In this document: positions 9,267 to 17,896 of the stretch, piece by piece
Position numbering within the stretch: the first letter of the stretch is position 1
How the letters are laid out: each line of letters begins with the position of its first letter
Assembly (NCBI GenBank): GCA_023416995.1
Contig: JAEZGI010000032.1
Location: forward strand, 124,001-188,000
Length of the DNA: 64,000 nucleotides
Source: Bacteroidota bacterium
GTDB taxonomy: Bacteria > Bacteroidota > Bacteroidia > Chitinophagales > Chitinophagaceae
Direction: 5' to 3'
Position numbers and translations under genes: made by a program
The notes under the pieces: model-generated
Database searches by the model: none
What the model saw: the letters and a program-made list of their open reading frames with translations, nothing else
What the model was told of the DNA's origin: nothing

Positions 9267-11057
9267 TCATGCCGTCATTTGAATCACCTGTCCGGTTTGG
9301 TGATTCCACATAGACTTAAATACTTCACTATAGGTAAGGAGGTGATCAAAACTGCCTTCGTTAATTATCTTACCTTTTTCAAGGATATAAACATAATCGA
9401 AGTGTTCAAGCAGATGCAGGCGGTGTATAGATGAGATGACCACTTTGTCATCAAATGCCCTGAACAACCGCTCATAGATCCGATACTCTGTTTTCGGGTC
9501 GATGCTACTGGTAGGTTCATCCAAAAGAATGATATCACTTTCGCTTGCTGCAAGTACGCCGCGCGCAAGTGCAAGTCTTTGTTTCTGGCCACCTGAAAGA
9601 TTCACGCCTTTTTCACGGATATCAGTAAGATACCCCTCAGGCATCATGCCGATCACTTCATTAAGATGTGCAATTTCACAAACCCGACGAAGTTCTTCGT
9701 CATTACAAGGCAGACCCAAAGTAATATTATAGCGAATGGTATTTTCAAAAATCTCAGGCTCCTGTGGGAACAAAGTAGCGGAACGGTTAACCGTGTCCAT
9801 GGTGAATTGCTCGCCATCAACACATACGGTAGCGCCTTTGCCAGGTGCATACAATCCGCGCAGAACAGACATGAGGGTGCTTTTTCCGCTGCCGCTTTCG
9901 CCAATGAGCGCAATCTTTTTACCTTTTACCAGGTCGATATTAAGTTTATGCAGACTTGACGGGGTAAATTCATCATCAGCGGATGGGCGGTGAGAGAAAC
10001 TAAGATTGTTGATCTCCATTTTGTGCCAGTCTTGCGGTAATGCAACAGGCTTTTCCGGCAGATTCTGACTTTCAAATGCAAGATCAATATCAGAAGCTCC
10101 TTCCATATTGGTGTTGAACTGAACCAGTTGGCTATACTGGCTCGCCACGTTCTGAAACACACTCGTGAACTGGTTTACATACCCCAAAAGTGTTACAAGA
10201 CCCGCTATATAAAACGCGCTGCCCGGTGTCCAGTGTTGATATACATAACCAAGTACGATCACACAATAGATTAATGTGATCATCATTTCCGCGGTGAACC
10301 ATTTCCATTCATTGATAACCGCATTGCGGCGGAAAGGACGTGCAACTTTCTTTAAACGATTCAGCAAACCTTTTTCCATACTGTTTTCAAGACGGAGGGT
10401 GATGACCGAACGAATATTTGATAAACTGTCGAACAGGTTAGAGGTTACTTTATTTTCTTTTTCGTTTACCTCACGAAGAGTTTTGATAAACGGCTTATCG
10501 AAACGGGCAATTACAAATACCGTGATGATGCCGATAGCTACGGCAACTGAGCCGAAGAGTGGCGAGAATACCACGATCGCGGTAACGGAAAAAACAAACT
10601 TTGTCAGGGTGTGGATGAAAGTAAAGCCCCCGTCAAAAAAACCGCGGATTGCTTCATAAGCTTTCCTGATACGATTGATTGTCGCTCCGCTGTGATTATC
10701 CTGATGCCATTTCACAGGCAGGTGCAACGTCTGGTGATACTTCTCACGCATAAAATTGCGGCTGATCACGAAAGCAAGGTTGCGTTCCATCACCCTCGCC
10801 GGGCCATGAAAACACCATTCTGCAAATTTCAGGAAGAAGTAGCTGCCGATAAAAAACAAGGTGTAATGTAGTACGTTGGCAGTGTCCTTTTGTGCCTTGC
10901 CAACAAACCAGCCAAGAAGCAAGGGATTCAGCGCATAAATGATGTTCGCACAAAGGAACATGGAATAAATCAGGACAAACCTGGGCCTTTCCTTCCCGGC
11001 ATATTTCCATGATGCCTTCAAAAGGGTGGAATAGGGGTTTTTCATTTTCAGGGACAT
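9267..11057 (-). CDS. ABC transporter, fused permease and ATPase (type IV exporter half-transporter)
   Basis: About 596 residues when started at 11057 (MSLKMKNP); a further ATG at 11045 is equally possible, while an ATG at 11156 adds residues with no counterpart in the family. The N-terminal ~330 residues form six membrane segments, with helices such as FVLIYSMFLCANIIYALNPL and ITLIYCVIVLGYVY. The ATPase domain has Walker A GESGSGKS, a Q-loop in LFPQEPEIF, signature LSGGQKQR and Walker B IILLDEPTSS with the D-loop Ser-Ile-Asp. It should work as a homodimer exporting a lipid, peptide or drug; the substrate is unknown. The gene stands alone, with its own terminator. Confidence 0.9.
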   Translation of the reverse strand: MSLKMKNPYSTLLKASWKYAGKERPRFVLIYSMFLCANIIYALNPLLLGWFVGKAQKDTANVLHYTLFFIGSYFFLKFAEWCFHGPARVMERNLAFVISRNFMREKYHQTLHLPVKWHQDNHSGATINRIRKAYEAIRGFFDGGFTFIHTLTKFVFSVTAIVVFSPLFGSVAVAIGIITVFVIARFDKPFIKTLREVNEKENKVTSNLFDSLSNIRSVITLRLENSMEKGLLNRLKKVARPFRRNAVINEWKWFTAEMMITLIYCVIVLGYVYQHWTPGSAFYIAGLVTLLGYVNQFTSVFQNVASQYSQLVQFNTNMEGASDIDLAFESQNLPEKPVALPQDWHKMEINNLSFSHRPSADDEFTPSSLHKLNIDLVKGKKIALIGESGSGKSTLMSVLRGLYAPGKGATVCVDGEQFTMDTVNRSATLFPQEPEIFENTIRYNITLGLPCNDEELRRVCEIAHLNEVIGMMPEGYLTDIREKGVNLSGGQKQRLALARGVLAASESDIILLDEPTSSIDPKTEYRIYERLFRAFDDKVVISSIHRLHLLEHFDYVYILEKGKIINEGSFDHLLTYSEVFKSMWNHQTGQVIQMTA

Positions 11058-11324
11058 TTGGATTCTTGTTTTAAACGAAGCGTTTGAAGGCTTATTTGAA
11101 AGATGAGCTGTTATTTTCAACAAAATTAAACTGGAGATTACACCCGTGGTAATCACGGTTTTGCAAATTGAATACTTTCCTGATATGTGACTGGGGTTTC
11201 TATGTATCGGAGCAAAATTCCGCTCTTTTTGCTTGCAGCAGCCTGCGGGAACCCACTGACCTGGCTTGGCACAGTTTTTTCTTTAACTTAGGACAACCTT
11301 AAAAAACATTCAAACGAAGCTATT

Positions 11325-11708
11325 ATGCCGGCAACTACACTGCAGAAAAAAGACATTAAAAAGGTATTACTGGTAGAAGATGAGGCAGACATGTGCCTTC
11401 TTTTAAATATTATGCTTACCGGTGACGAAATGGAAGTGGATCATGTTAAGTCGATCACCGCGGCTAAGGAATATCTGACTCAGGAAAAACCAGCAGTAGT
11501 GCTGCTGGATAACAGGCTTCCTGACGGATTTGGGATAGATTTTATCAGCACAATAAAAAATAGTCATCCCGACACGAGGGTTATCATGATTTCCGGAACA
11601 GATGGCGCTGCAAAGGATGTTGCCATCGAAAATGGTGCTGATGCCTTTCTTGTTAAACCCTTCACCAAACATCATTTGTACGAGTCTGTAAAAAGTCAGT
11701 TACAGTAA
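11325..11708 (+). CDS. Stand-alone response regulator receiver (CheY-like)
   Basis: A 127-residue protein with a single REC domain and no output domain. The acidic pair (LVEDEAD), the phospho-acceptor Asp in LLDNRLPDG, the switch Ser/Thr in MISGTDG and the conserved Lys in LVKPF are all in place, so it should be phosphorylatable. The N-terminus (MPATTLQKKDIKK) is polar. No histidine kinase is nearby, so its partner is unknown. It is probably monocistronic: a strong terminator follows. Confidence 0.9.
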   Translation: MPATTLQKKDIKKVLLVEDEADMCLLLNIMLTGDEMEVDHVKSITAAKEYLTQEKPAVVLLDNRLPDGFGIDFISTIKNSHPDTRVIMISGTDGAAKDVAIENGADAFLVKPFTKHHLYESVKSQLQ

Positions 11709-11772
11709 AACATTGAACATTATTGAAATTTTTTCAAAACTGAGGTAAGTATGCTACACATTGTGTAGTTCA

Positions 11773-11810
11773 AAAGCGGGTTATCCATCGGGTAACCCGC
11801 TTTAGTTTTG
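11773..11810. terminator. Strong intrinsic terminator
   Basis: An 11-bp perfect stem AAAGCGGGTTA/TAACCCGCTTT (11773-11783 with 11793-11803) followed by a T-rich stretch. It lies 65 bases after the receiver gene and ahead of the oxidoreductase promoter. Confidence 0.85.
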
Positions 11811-11836
11811 CGGGCTGAAAAGAGAAAATCGCTTTG

Positions 11837-11844
11837 TATCTTTG
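11837..11844 (+). promoter_or_regulatory. Putative Bacteroidota promoter -7 box (TATCTTTG)
   Basis: An exact match to the Bacteroidota -7 consensus TAnnTTTG, 31 bases before the ATG of the Gfo/Idh/MocA gene and just after a terminator. No good -33 box is found at the expected distance; a TTTG at 11807-11810 is too far away. Confidence 0.5.
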
Positions 11845-11874
11845 CGGCTATTTATAATTCTAAAATTTCAGATA

Positions 11875-12957
11875 ATGGCAGTGGATAATAAACTGGTGAG
11901 AATTCTTGTAGTTGGCTGTGGAAATATGGGCGCTTCGCATGCAATTGCTTATAATAGTATCGATGGCTTTGAAATCTGCGGGCTTGTTTCTACCGGAAAA
12001 AGTAAAGAGGCACTGAATTATAAACTTGGTGGTGGTTTCGAATTGTTTAATGACTATGAAGAGGCCTTGAAGGCCACTAAGCCTGACGCTGTTTGTATTT
12101 CAACATACCCCGATACACACGAACAATTTGCTTTACTCGCTTTTCAATATGGCTGTCATGTATTCATTGAAAAACCACTGGCAGATACTATTGAAGGGGC
12201 AGAACGCGTGGCCCTGGCCGCCAAAACTGCGAACAAAAAACTTGTAATAGGTTATATACTCAGATATCATCCATCCTGGCAACGGTTTATCGAGTTATCA
12301 CAAACTATGGGCAAACCATTAGTGATGCGTATGAATCTTAACCAGCAATCGCATGGCAATATGTGGACCGTTCACAAAAACCTGATGAAGAGTCTCAGTC
12401 CCATCGTTGACTGTGGGGTGCATTATATAGATGTAATGTGCCAGATGACCCGATCAAAACCGGTCAAGGTACATGCTATAGGTGCTCGTTTAACAGAAGA
12501 AATTCCAAACACCAATTATAATTACGGACAGCTACAGCTTCAGTTTGAAGATGGTTCCGTTGGCTGGTATGAAGCAGGCTGGGGGCCAATGATCAGCGAA
12601 ACCGCGTTTTTTGTGAAAGACGTTTTCGGGCCTAAAGGTTCAGTTTCTATCGTTGCTTCCGAAGCTGGCAAAGCTGGCAACTCAGATAACATAGAGGCAC
12701 ATACGAAAACCGAGTCGATCCGTGTTCATTACGCAGATATAAACACCAATCAGCAGTTTTTGAAACCCGATGAATGGGTTAATCTCCAGGACGAACCAGA
12801 TCACCAGGAACTATGTAACCGCGAGCAAAGATTTTTTCTTCGCGCGATCCAGGAAGATCTTGATCTGACAGACTCAATTGAAGACGGCGTAAACAGTTTA
12901 AGAATTGCTATAGCCTGTGATGAATCGGTCCGCACCGGTGAGATCATAAAGCTTTAA
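11875..12957 (+). CDS. Gfo/Idh/MocA-family NAD(P)-dependent oxidoreductase
   Basis: A 360-residue cytosolic dehydrogenase, probably acting on a sugar, inositol or related polyol. ATG at 11875 is chosen over an in-frame TTG at 11842 that overlaps the promoter. The Rossmann domain opens with VVGCGNMGASHA. The family EKP motif is seen as FIEKPLAD, and DCGVHYIDVM supplies the conserved Asp/His of the catalytic region. The C-terminal alpha/beta domain extends to the end (CDESVRTGEIIKL). No sugar-catabolic neighbours exist, so the substrate is unknown. Confidence 0.88.
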   Translation: MAVDNKLVRILVVGCGNMGASHAIAYNSIDGFEICGLVSTGKSKEALNYKLGGGFELFNDYEEALKATKPDAVCISTYPDTHEQFALLAFQYGCHVFIEKPLADTIEGAERVALAAKTANKKLVIGYILRYHPSWQRFIELSQTMGKPLVMRMNLNQQSHGNMWTVHKNLMKSLSPIVDCGVHYIDVMCQMTRSKPVKVHAIGARLTEEIPNTNYNYGQLQLQFEDGSVGWYEAGWGPMISETAFFVKDVFGPKGSVSIVASEAGKAGNSDNIEAHTKTESIRVHYADINTNQQFLKPDEWVNLQDEPDHQELCNREQRFFLRAIQEDLDLTDSIEDGVNSLRIAIACDESVRTGEIIKL

Positions 12958-12997
12958 TCCCGGAGTATTATTCTGATCAAGGATTCGTGAGAATCCC

Positions 12998-13005
12998 TAT
13001 ATTTG
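12998..13005 (+). promoter_or_regulatory. Putative promoter -7 box of the cobalamin operon (TATATTTG)
   Basis: Matches TAnnTTTG and would place the transcription start near 13008, just where the riboswitch aptamer begins. No clear -33 element is seen. Confidence 0.5.
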
Positions 13006-13010
13006 CGCGT

Positions 13011-13173
13011 GTTATGGTTCCTGCATTTTCAGGATTAAAAGGGAATCCGGTTTAAATCCGGAGCTGTCCCGCAGCTGTAAGAAGTTCTAATAACGACCTG
13101 TTCTTCTGCCACTGTCAGTCAGTCACGCTGACGGGAAGGCCAGCAGGTTGTACTTCAAGCCAGAAGACCTGCC
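13011..13173 (+). promoter_or_regulatory. Cobalamin riboswitch
   Basis: The aptamer has the conserved blocks in order: AAAAGGGAATCCGGT near 13036, the core GCTGTCCCGCAGCTGTAA near 13063-13080, GCCACTG near 13110, GGGAAGGCC near 13133 and the B12 box GCCAGAAGACCTGCC ending at 13173. Adenosyl- or hydroxocobalamin binding is expected to repress the receptor and surface protein encoded downstream. The expression platform probably lies between 13174 and the translation start. A small hairpin GTCTT/AAGAC (13193-13197 with 13205-13209) brackets the GTG at 13199 and suggests control of translation initiation rather than termination (inference). Confidence 0.95.
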
Positions 13174-13198
13174 GTAATTATCCAGATCACCCGTCTTC

Positions 13199-15262
13199 GT
13201 GGAAAAGACAGTGACAATTATACGGACATCAAAGAGAATCATTTTGTGTAACCGATCATCATCATGGTGTTGCCATGTGTTCACCGCGCTGCGTGGATGT
13301 GCGATATTGTTGCTGGCTCACAGCGTACACCCGGTAATGGCGCAGGTTGCTGAACTCGACTCTGTAAACGTCGAAGCCCAAAGCAACCGTAAAGTTTATC
13401 GGAGTACCGTACCAGTGCAGGCTTTCGACACAGAACGCTTGAAGCAGATCAATGCCTATTCGGTCGGTGATGCCGCAAAGTTTTTTTCAGGGGCACTTAT
13501 CAAAGATTATGGTGGAACGGGCGGATTAAAAACGATATCGGTACGAAGCCTCGGTGCTGCACATACTGCAGTTATTTATGATGGCGCACACGTATCTGAC
13601 CTGCAGTCCGGTCAGATTGACTTAAGCCGGTTCTCCAGTACTTTTATCAAAGGCTTACAATTATATACTGCAGGCAGCGATGAATTATTGATTCCTGCGA
13701 GGGCTGCAGCAGCAGGTGCATTGTTAGCCATTGAAAGTTCCGCGTATGAAGTTACCGAACCAGGGAACACCCGTTGGACTGCGGGATTGAAGACTGGTTC
13801 CTTCAAACATATTCAACCCTCTGCGGGTCTTCATATGCCGGTTGGTAAAAGAATGATAATCAGCGGCAACATCGAAGGATTATACTCAGCCGGAGATTAT
13901 CCAATCACAATCACCAATGGTAACTTGTCAGACAAGTCGCGCCGTCTCAATTCTGATATACGGTCCCTGCAATCGGAACTAAATTTTTCGGTGATGCTGC
14001 CAGACAGCTCAACCTGGCAAACAAAGGTTGGTTCATATTTTTCAGAACGGGGGTTGCCTGGACCGGTTATTTTTTTTAATGAAAGATCCATACAGGATCT
14101 TTATAACGCGGATGCATACGCGCAAACAAGATTGAACAAATCGCTGGGTCATAAGTCAAGACTTGTTCTTACCGGTAAATATCAACGAAATCTAACGCGT
14201 TACCGGGATCCCGACTTTCCAAACAATTCGGGCGGATTGAACAGCCGGTATGTGCAGGAAGAAGGATTTGCAAGTGCAGCGTTTAGCAGGCATCTTTCAG
14301 AAAAATTTTCGGCAGCATTAGCTTCTGATATCGCATATACCATGCTTAACGCAAACACGGCAAACTTCACAGCGCCGCGCAGGTGGAATTCCTGGAACCA
14401 CCTTATAGTCAGGTTCAAAAACGGGCCGGTGCGGGCCAATGCTTCTTTGGTATATCAACATGTAACGGATATTACCAATTATAACAATAACGCAGGTACA
14501 CGTAATGTGGTCACCCCGTCTTTTACAATAAGTGTACGACCCGGCAATGATGGTCCCTGGTTATTAAGGGCATTTTATAAAAAGGTATTTCGTATGCCAA
14601 CCTTTAACGACCTGTATTATACCCTCGTTGGCAGCAGTTCATTGTTACCGGAATTTGCTGATCATTATAATGCAGGAGCAACTTTCAGCGAAAAATACAA
14701 TGGCTTTATCCGCAATTTTTCGGCCAGCCTGGATGCTTATCATTTATCAGTGAAAGACAAAATAGTAGCTGCGCCGAGTCGCAATCTGTTTGTCTGGACA
14801 ATGCTTAATCTCGGCAAGGTTCATATCTATGGTGTAGACATCAATGCTGATGCGAGCGGATTAGTTAATGGCTTTTCATGGTATACACGTCTTGCATATA
14901 CGCTACAACGTGCCATCGATGTAACTGATGCCACTTCACCATTATACAAAAATACTATTCCATACACTCCGCAACATTCCGGATCGGGAATGCTTTCTGT
15001 TGGTTTGAACAGGTGGAAAACCGGGTACAATGGAATTTTTTCTGGCAGGCGTTACACTGTGGGGGAAAACAATGCCTACAACAGGTTAGCCGCCTGGATG
15101 ACGCATGATCTTTTTCTTTCGAGAACCCTTGATGTAAATACCCCCCTGTTTGAGTTCAGGTTATCGGTGATAAATATAACCAACGCCCGGTATGATATCG
15201 TGCGTTATTATCCGATGCCAGGCCGTTCCTACCAATTCAGCATAATTTTTAATCATTTATAA
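13199..15262 (+). CDS. btuB: BtuB-like TonB-dependent cobalamin receptor
   Basis: Outer-membrane beta-barrel for vitamin B12 or other corrinoid uptake, called from the riboswitch directly upstream and the BtuG-like partner downstream. No ATG lies in frame before the signal peptide (CAILLLAHSVHPVMAQ), so translation must start at a non-ATG codon. GTG at 13199 gives 687 residues; TTG at 13244 and GTG at 13277 are alternatives. The plug domain includes NAYSVGDAAKFFSGALIKDYGG and IYDGAHVSDLQSGQIDLSRF, typical of BtuB-like receptors. The barrel ends in YQFSIIFNHL. It has no N-terminal carboxypeptidase-regulatory-like domain, unlike the other two TonB-dependent receptors in the window. A sequencing error hiding the real ATG cannot be excluded. 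Confidence 0.9.
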   Translation: MEKTVTIIRTSKRIILCNRSSSWCCHVFTALRGCAILLLAHSVHPVMAQVAELDSVNVEAQSNRKVYRSTVPVQAFDTERLKQINAYSVGDAAKFFSGALIKDYGGTGGLKTISVRSLGAAHTAVIYDGAHVSDLQSGQIDLSRFSSTFIKGLQLYTAGSDELLIPARAAAAGALLAIESSAYEVTEPGNTRWTAGLKTGSFKHIQPSAGLHMPVGKRMIISGNIEGLYSAGDYPITITNGNLSDKSRRLNSDIRSLQSELNFSVMLPDSSTWQTKVGSYFSERGLPGPVIFFNERSIQDLYNADAYAQTRLNKSLGHKSRLVLTGKYQRNLTRYRDPDFPNNSGGLNSRYVQEEGFASAAFSRHLSEKFSAALASDIAYTMLNANTANFTAPRRWNSWNHLIVRFKNGPVRANASLVYQHVTDITNYNNNAGTRNVVTPSFTISVRPGNDGPWLLRAFYKKVFRMPTFNDLYYTLVGSSSLLPEFADHYNAGATFSEKYNGFIRNFSASLDAYHLSVKDKIVAAPSRNLFVWTMLNLGKVHIYGVDINADASGLVNGFSWYTRLAYTLQRAIDVTDATSPLYKNTIPYTPQHSGSGMLSVGLNRWKTGYNGIFSGRRYTVGENNAYNRLAAWMTHDLFLSRTLDVNTPLFEFRLSVINITNARYDIVRYYPMPGRSYQFSIIFNHL

Positions 15263-15269
15263 TCTTCAA

Positions 15270-16340
15270 ATGAAATCAATCAACTTTTTTTCTTTTTTAG
15301 TTTTATGTGCCCTGACAACAGTTTCATGTAGCAAAGACGAAGGTTCTGACAATCAACCACCCGCTATCACCCGCGGTATTTACGTGTTGAACGAAGGACT
15401 TTTCAGTCAGAATAATACTATGCTTACTTATTATGATCCCTCCACGAATAAAGCCACTACCGACATATTCGCCAATGTAAACGGAAGCGGTCTTGGGGAT
15501 ACCGGTAACGACATTATCATTTACGGCGGCAAAGGTTATATTGTAATGAACGGATCCAGTTACCTCCAGGTGATGAATGCCGCAACAGCAACAGGTTTGA
15601 AAAAAATTGAACTAAAAACCGGCAATGGCGCACCAAGAATGCCAAGATATGCCGTGAGTTACAGGAACAAAGTGTATGTTTCCTGTTCAGATGGTTCGGT
15701 AGCAGTTATCGATACCAGTTCGCTCGCAACAGAAAAATATATTAATGTTGGGCTGAACCCCGAACAGATGGTAGTGGTCGGTGACCGCCTGTTTGTTGCA
15801 AACTCCGGCGGCTTCACTGCAGAATTTGATTCAACTGTTTCAGAAATAGATCTTATTACACAAACTGAAACGAGGAAAATTCAGGTCGGTGTTAATCCAG
15901 GTTCCATTACTGCCGATGAGGCAGGTAATGTGTATGTTGCCTGTACAGGTAATTACAGCCAGATAAAGCCAAGGCTGGTGAAGTTTAATGCAAACACCGG
16001 TAACATTGTTAAGTCTGCAGATACCGTGGTGGGAAAACTCCGGTATCACAATGGTTATTTGCTGGTAACAGGGGGATATATTGGTACCAATACGGTAAGA
16101 GCCCTTAACACCAATGATTTTGCGCAGCTTGGGTCAACATGGATCACTGACGGAACGGCGATCCAGATGCCCTATGGTCTTTATACCGATCCTACAACAG
16201 GTGATGTATTTGTTACCGACGCAAAAAATTATACGGCTGCAGGAGAAGTGTTTTGTTTTGACAAGGATGGCAAAAAGAAATATTCTTTCTCAGTTAGTCC
16301 CGGGGTAAATCCGAACGGTATTGCTATCTGGAAACAGTAA
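15270..16340 (+). CDS. btuG: BtuG-like surface lipoprotein, YncE/DUF5074-type beta-propeller
   Basis: A 356-residue lipoprotein (lipobox LTTVSC near residue 20) built of repeated propeller blades, with repeats such as GVNPGSITADEAGNVYVACTG and LNPEQMVVVGDRLFVANSGG. It starts 7 bases after the BtuB-like gene under the same riboswitch. In Bacteroides, BtuG proteins of this fold sit on the cell surface over BtuB, bind cobalamin extremely tightly and hand it to the receptor. The shared operon supports the same role here. The symbol rests on fold plus position, not on a verified alignment. Its stop lies only 4 bases from that of the convergent next gene. Confidence 0.78.
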   Translation: MKSINFFSFLVLCALTTVSCSKDEGSDNQPPAITRGIYVLNEGLFSQNNTMLTYYDPSTNKATTDIFANVNGSGLGDTGNDIIIYGGKGYIVMNGSSYLQVMNAATATGLKKIELKTGNGAPRMPRYAVSYRNKVYVSCSDGSVAVIDTSSLATEKYINVGLNPEQMVVVGDRLFVANSGGFTAEFDSTVSEIDLITQTETRKIQVGVNPGSITADEAGNVYVACTGNYSQIKPRLVKFNANTGNIVKSADTVVGKLRYHNGYLLVTGGYIGTNTVRALNTNDFAQLGSTWITDGTAIQMPYGLYTDPTTGDVFVTDAKNYTAAGEVFCFDKDGKKKYSFSVSPGVNPNGIAIWKQ

Positions 16341-16344
16341 GTGA

Positions 16345-17316
16345 CTATTGCGTACGGATATGAGGATTACCATAATAGCCGGACTGGTCAAGGAAAGCAG
16401 CAATGGCCGTCCGGTTATTATAGTCAAGTTGAATAATTTCTTTAATTGCTTTCTTTTTGTCTGGGGCGTTGTCATAATAGGCTTTGCAAATCGCATAACC
16501 CATATAATACCCCAAATCGGGATGTTCCAACTTATCGCTGTTGAACAACCAGGCAGCTGTTGAGCGCCGCATCATTTCAGCACGAAAACGTGGTTTTAAT
16601 TCGGATTCATGGTTCTTACCATAAATCATATAATCGTTCAGATTTTTTTGTCGCGTAACCAGTTCAGTAATAAAATCTGCTGCACCCTCGTGCAGACATT
16701 GAGCCAGTAAAATTGATGCCGGCCCTTTTTGCTGCGTATGAATAAACTCATGCAGGTTTAGCGCCACAATATTGCCCGGAAGCTGATTTCGTAGCTGGTT
16801 GCGAACCCAGGTGTTTAGTTCAGAAGCATTGGTGGCAGTATCAGCGGCAGCTAGCTCAGTGCCTATAAGTACCATATTGCTAAAGGTAGTACCGCCAGAA
16901 CGCAGCGCACCTATTGTAAAATATATACCCGCCGACTTCATCTCAGGATATAATATGCGCAATTGGCGAATGCTTTTTTCAATAAGAGGAACCTGTTCCT
17001 TTACAGCAAGGGTTTGGGGTCTTACACTTTTCCAAAAGCCCGGATATTGCTCGATGATTCGCAGATACATTTGAGCTGTGTAATTCCTGGCACGAACAAA
17101 AGCTTTCAATCCTTCAGTTCCTCTGTCAATATATAGACTTTGTATAACCTGTAACCTTGCCGAAGGATCAGCAATATTATTCAGACTGTCATACGCCAGC
17201 CAGAAATTGTCGAGATCTTCCGTGAAAACCGCTGAATCAGCATTAGGTTGCTGCGCCCGTGCAGACTGCGATGGACTTAATACAAAAAAAAATAATAACG
17301 CCTGAAGAACTTTCAT
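16345..17316 (-). CDS. Putative secreted zinc metallopeptidase (HExxH, DUF2268-like)
   Basis: A 323-residue protein with a Sec signal peptide ending SARAQ. A zinc motif HEFIHTQQ lies about two thirds along, and a downstream acidic motif HEGAADFITEL has the spacing of a gluzincin-type peptidase (third ligand Glu). The N-terminal half is helical (DNFWLAYDSL, LYIDRGTEGLKAFV). It resembles DUF2268 proteins and the GldB-related predicted proteases of Bacteroidota. I am fairly sure of the zinc site and much less of the family. It probably acts in the periplasm. The gene is convergent with the cobalamin operon, with no room for a terminator between them. Confidence 0.65.
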   Translation of the reverse strand: MKVLQALLFFFVLSPSQSARAQQPNADSAVFTEDLDNFWLAYDSLNNIADPSARLQVIQSLYIDRGTEGLKAFVRARNYTAQMYLRIIEQYPGFWKSVRPQTLAVKEQVPLIEKSIRQLRILYPEMKSAGIYFTIGALRSGGTTFSNMVLIGTELAAADTATNASELNTWVRNQLRNQLPGNIVALNLHEFIHTQQKGPASILLAQCLHEGAADFITELVTRQKNLNDYMIYGKNHESELKPRFRAEMMRRSTAAWLFNSDKLEHPDLGYYMGYAICKAYYDNAPDKKKAIKEIIQLDYNNRTAIAAFLDQSGYYGNPHIRTQ

Positions 17317-17395
17317 ATTTCCTTATTAGCAACAGCTATAAGTTACAGAAATATCCCGGAAGCGTTATTATTCTTAGGGCTTTTTTAGAAAGGAG

Positions 17396-17734
17396 TTAAA
17401 GACTAAGACCTGTAGCCACGATCAGGGCTATATCTACAAGGATAGAGAAAAAGAAAACGGGTATAGTTATTTTGGTTGGCATTGCTGCAAGATTTGTTAC
17501 AAGTGTCAGTGCCATGGCAACCATAGCTGTCATAAAAAATACCAGGTTATTACCATTCATTAATATTACAGCCAGGGTAAGGGGAGTAAGCATACAACCG
17601 TGACCGGCAAGCGCAACGCCCAGCCACACGAACCTGTTGGGTTCCTGTCCGGTACACCAGTTAATAAAATTGGTCCAGGCATTAGGTTGAGCAGTATTAT
17701 AGGCTGGTGCAGTTTGTTTGAGAAGAGTTTCCAT
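17396..17734 (-). CDS. Small integral membrane protein of unknown function
   Basis: 112 residues with a polar N-terminal ~35 residues and then three hydrophobic helices (FVWLGVALAGHGCMLTPLTL, LVFFMTAMVAMALTLVTNLA, IPVFFFSILVDIALIVATGL). The family is not recognised. It is divergent from the cytochrome oxidase operon, and the 193-base spacer between them holds three Crp/Fnr-like palindromes that could control both. A respiratory or membrane-stress role is only suggested by this position. Confidence 0.7.
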   Translation of the reverse strand: METLLKQTAPAYNTAQPNAWTNFINWCTGQEPNRFVWLGVALAGHGCMLTPLTLAVILMNGNNLVFFMTAMVAMALTLVTNLAAMPTKITIPVFFFSILVDIALIVATGLSL

Positions 17735-17817
17735 GATAGTCTGAGTTTTAAATAATTTGAAGACACAAATTTCATCTCCGGCGGGTTCTTATGAAATGAC
17801 CCCCGGCGGAACATAGT

Positions 17818-17874
17818 ATGATCTTAGTCATATCCACTCATGTGTAAGATCATGATGATTATGACCTGCGTCAT
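17818..17874. promoter_or_regulatory. Array of three Crp/Fnr-like palindromes
   Basis: Two 14-base palindromes of form ATGA-N6-TCAT at 17818-17831 and 17861-17874, plus a one-mismatch copy ATGT-N6-TCAT at 17840-17853. Centres are 22 and 21 bases apart, two helical turns. TGA-N6-TCA is the core geometry of Crp/Fnr-superfamily sites. Relative to a start near 17908 (from the -7 box at 17897), the centres fall at about -40.5, -61.5 and -83.5, the classic activation positions. Confidence 0.55.
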
Positions 17875-17896
17875 GAACCCCGGACAGGGACGATTT

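Noticed and set aside
11142..11156. Earlier ATG at 11156 as the start of the ABC exporter gene
   Set aside because: It adds 33 residues not expected in the family, while ATGs at 11057 and 11045 give normal N-termini.
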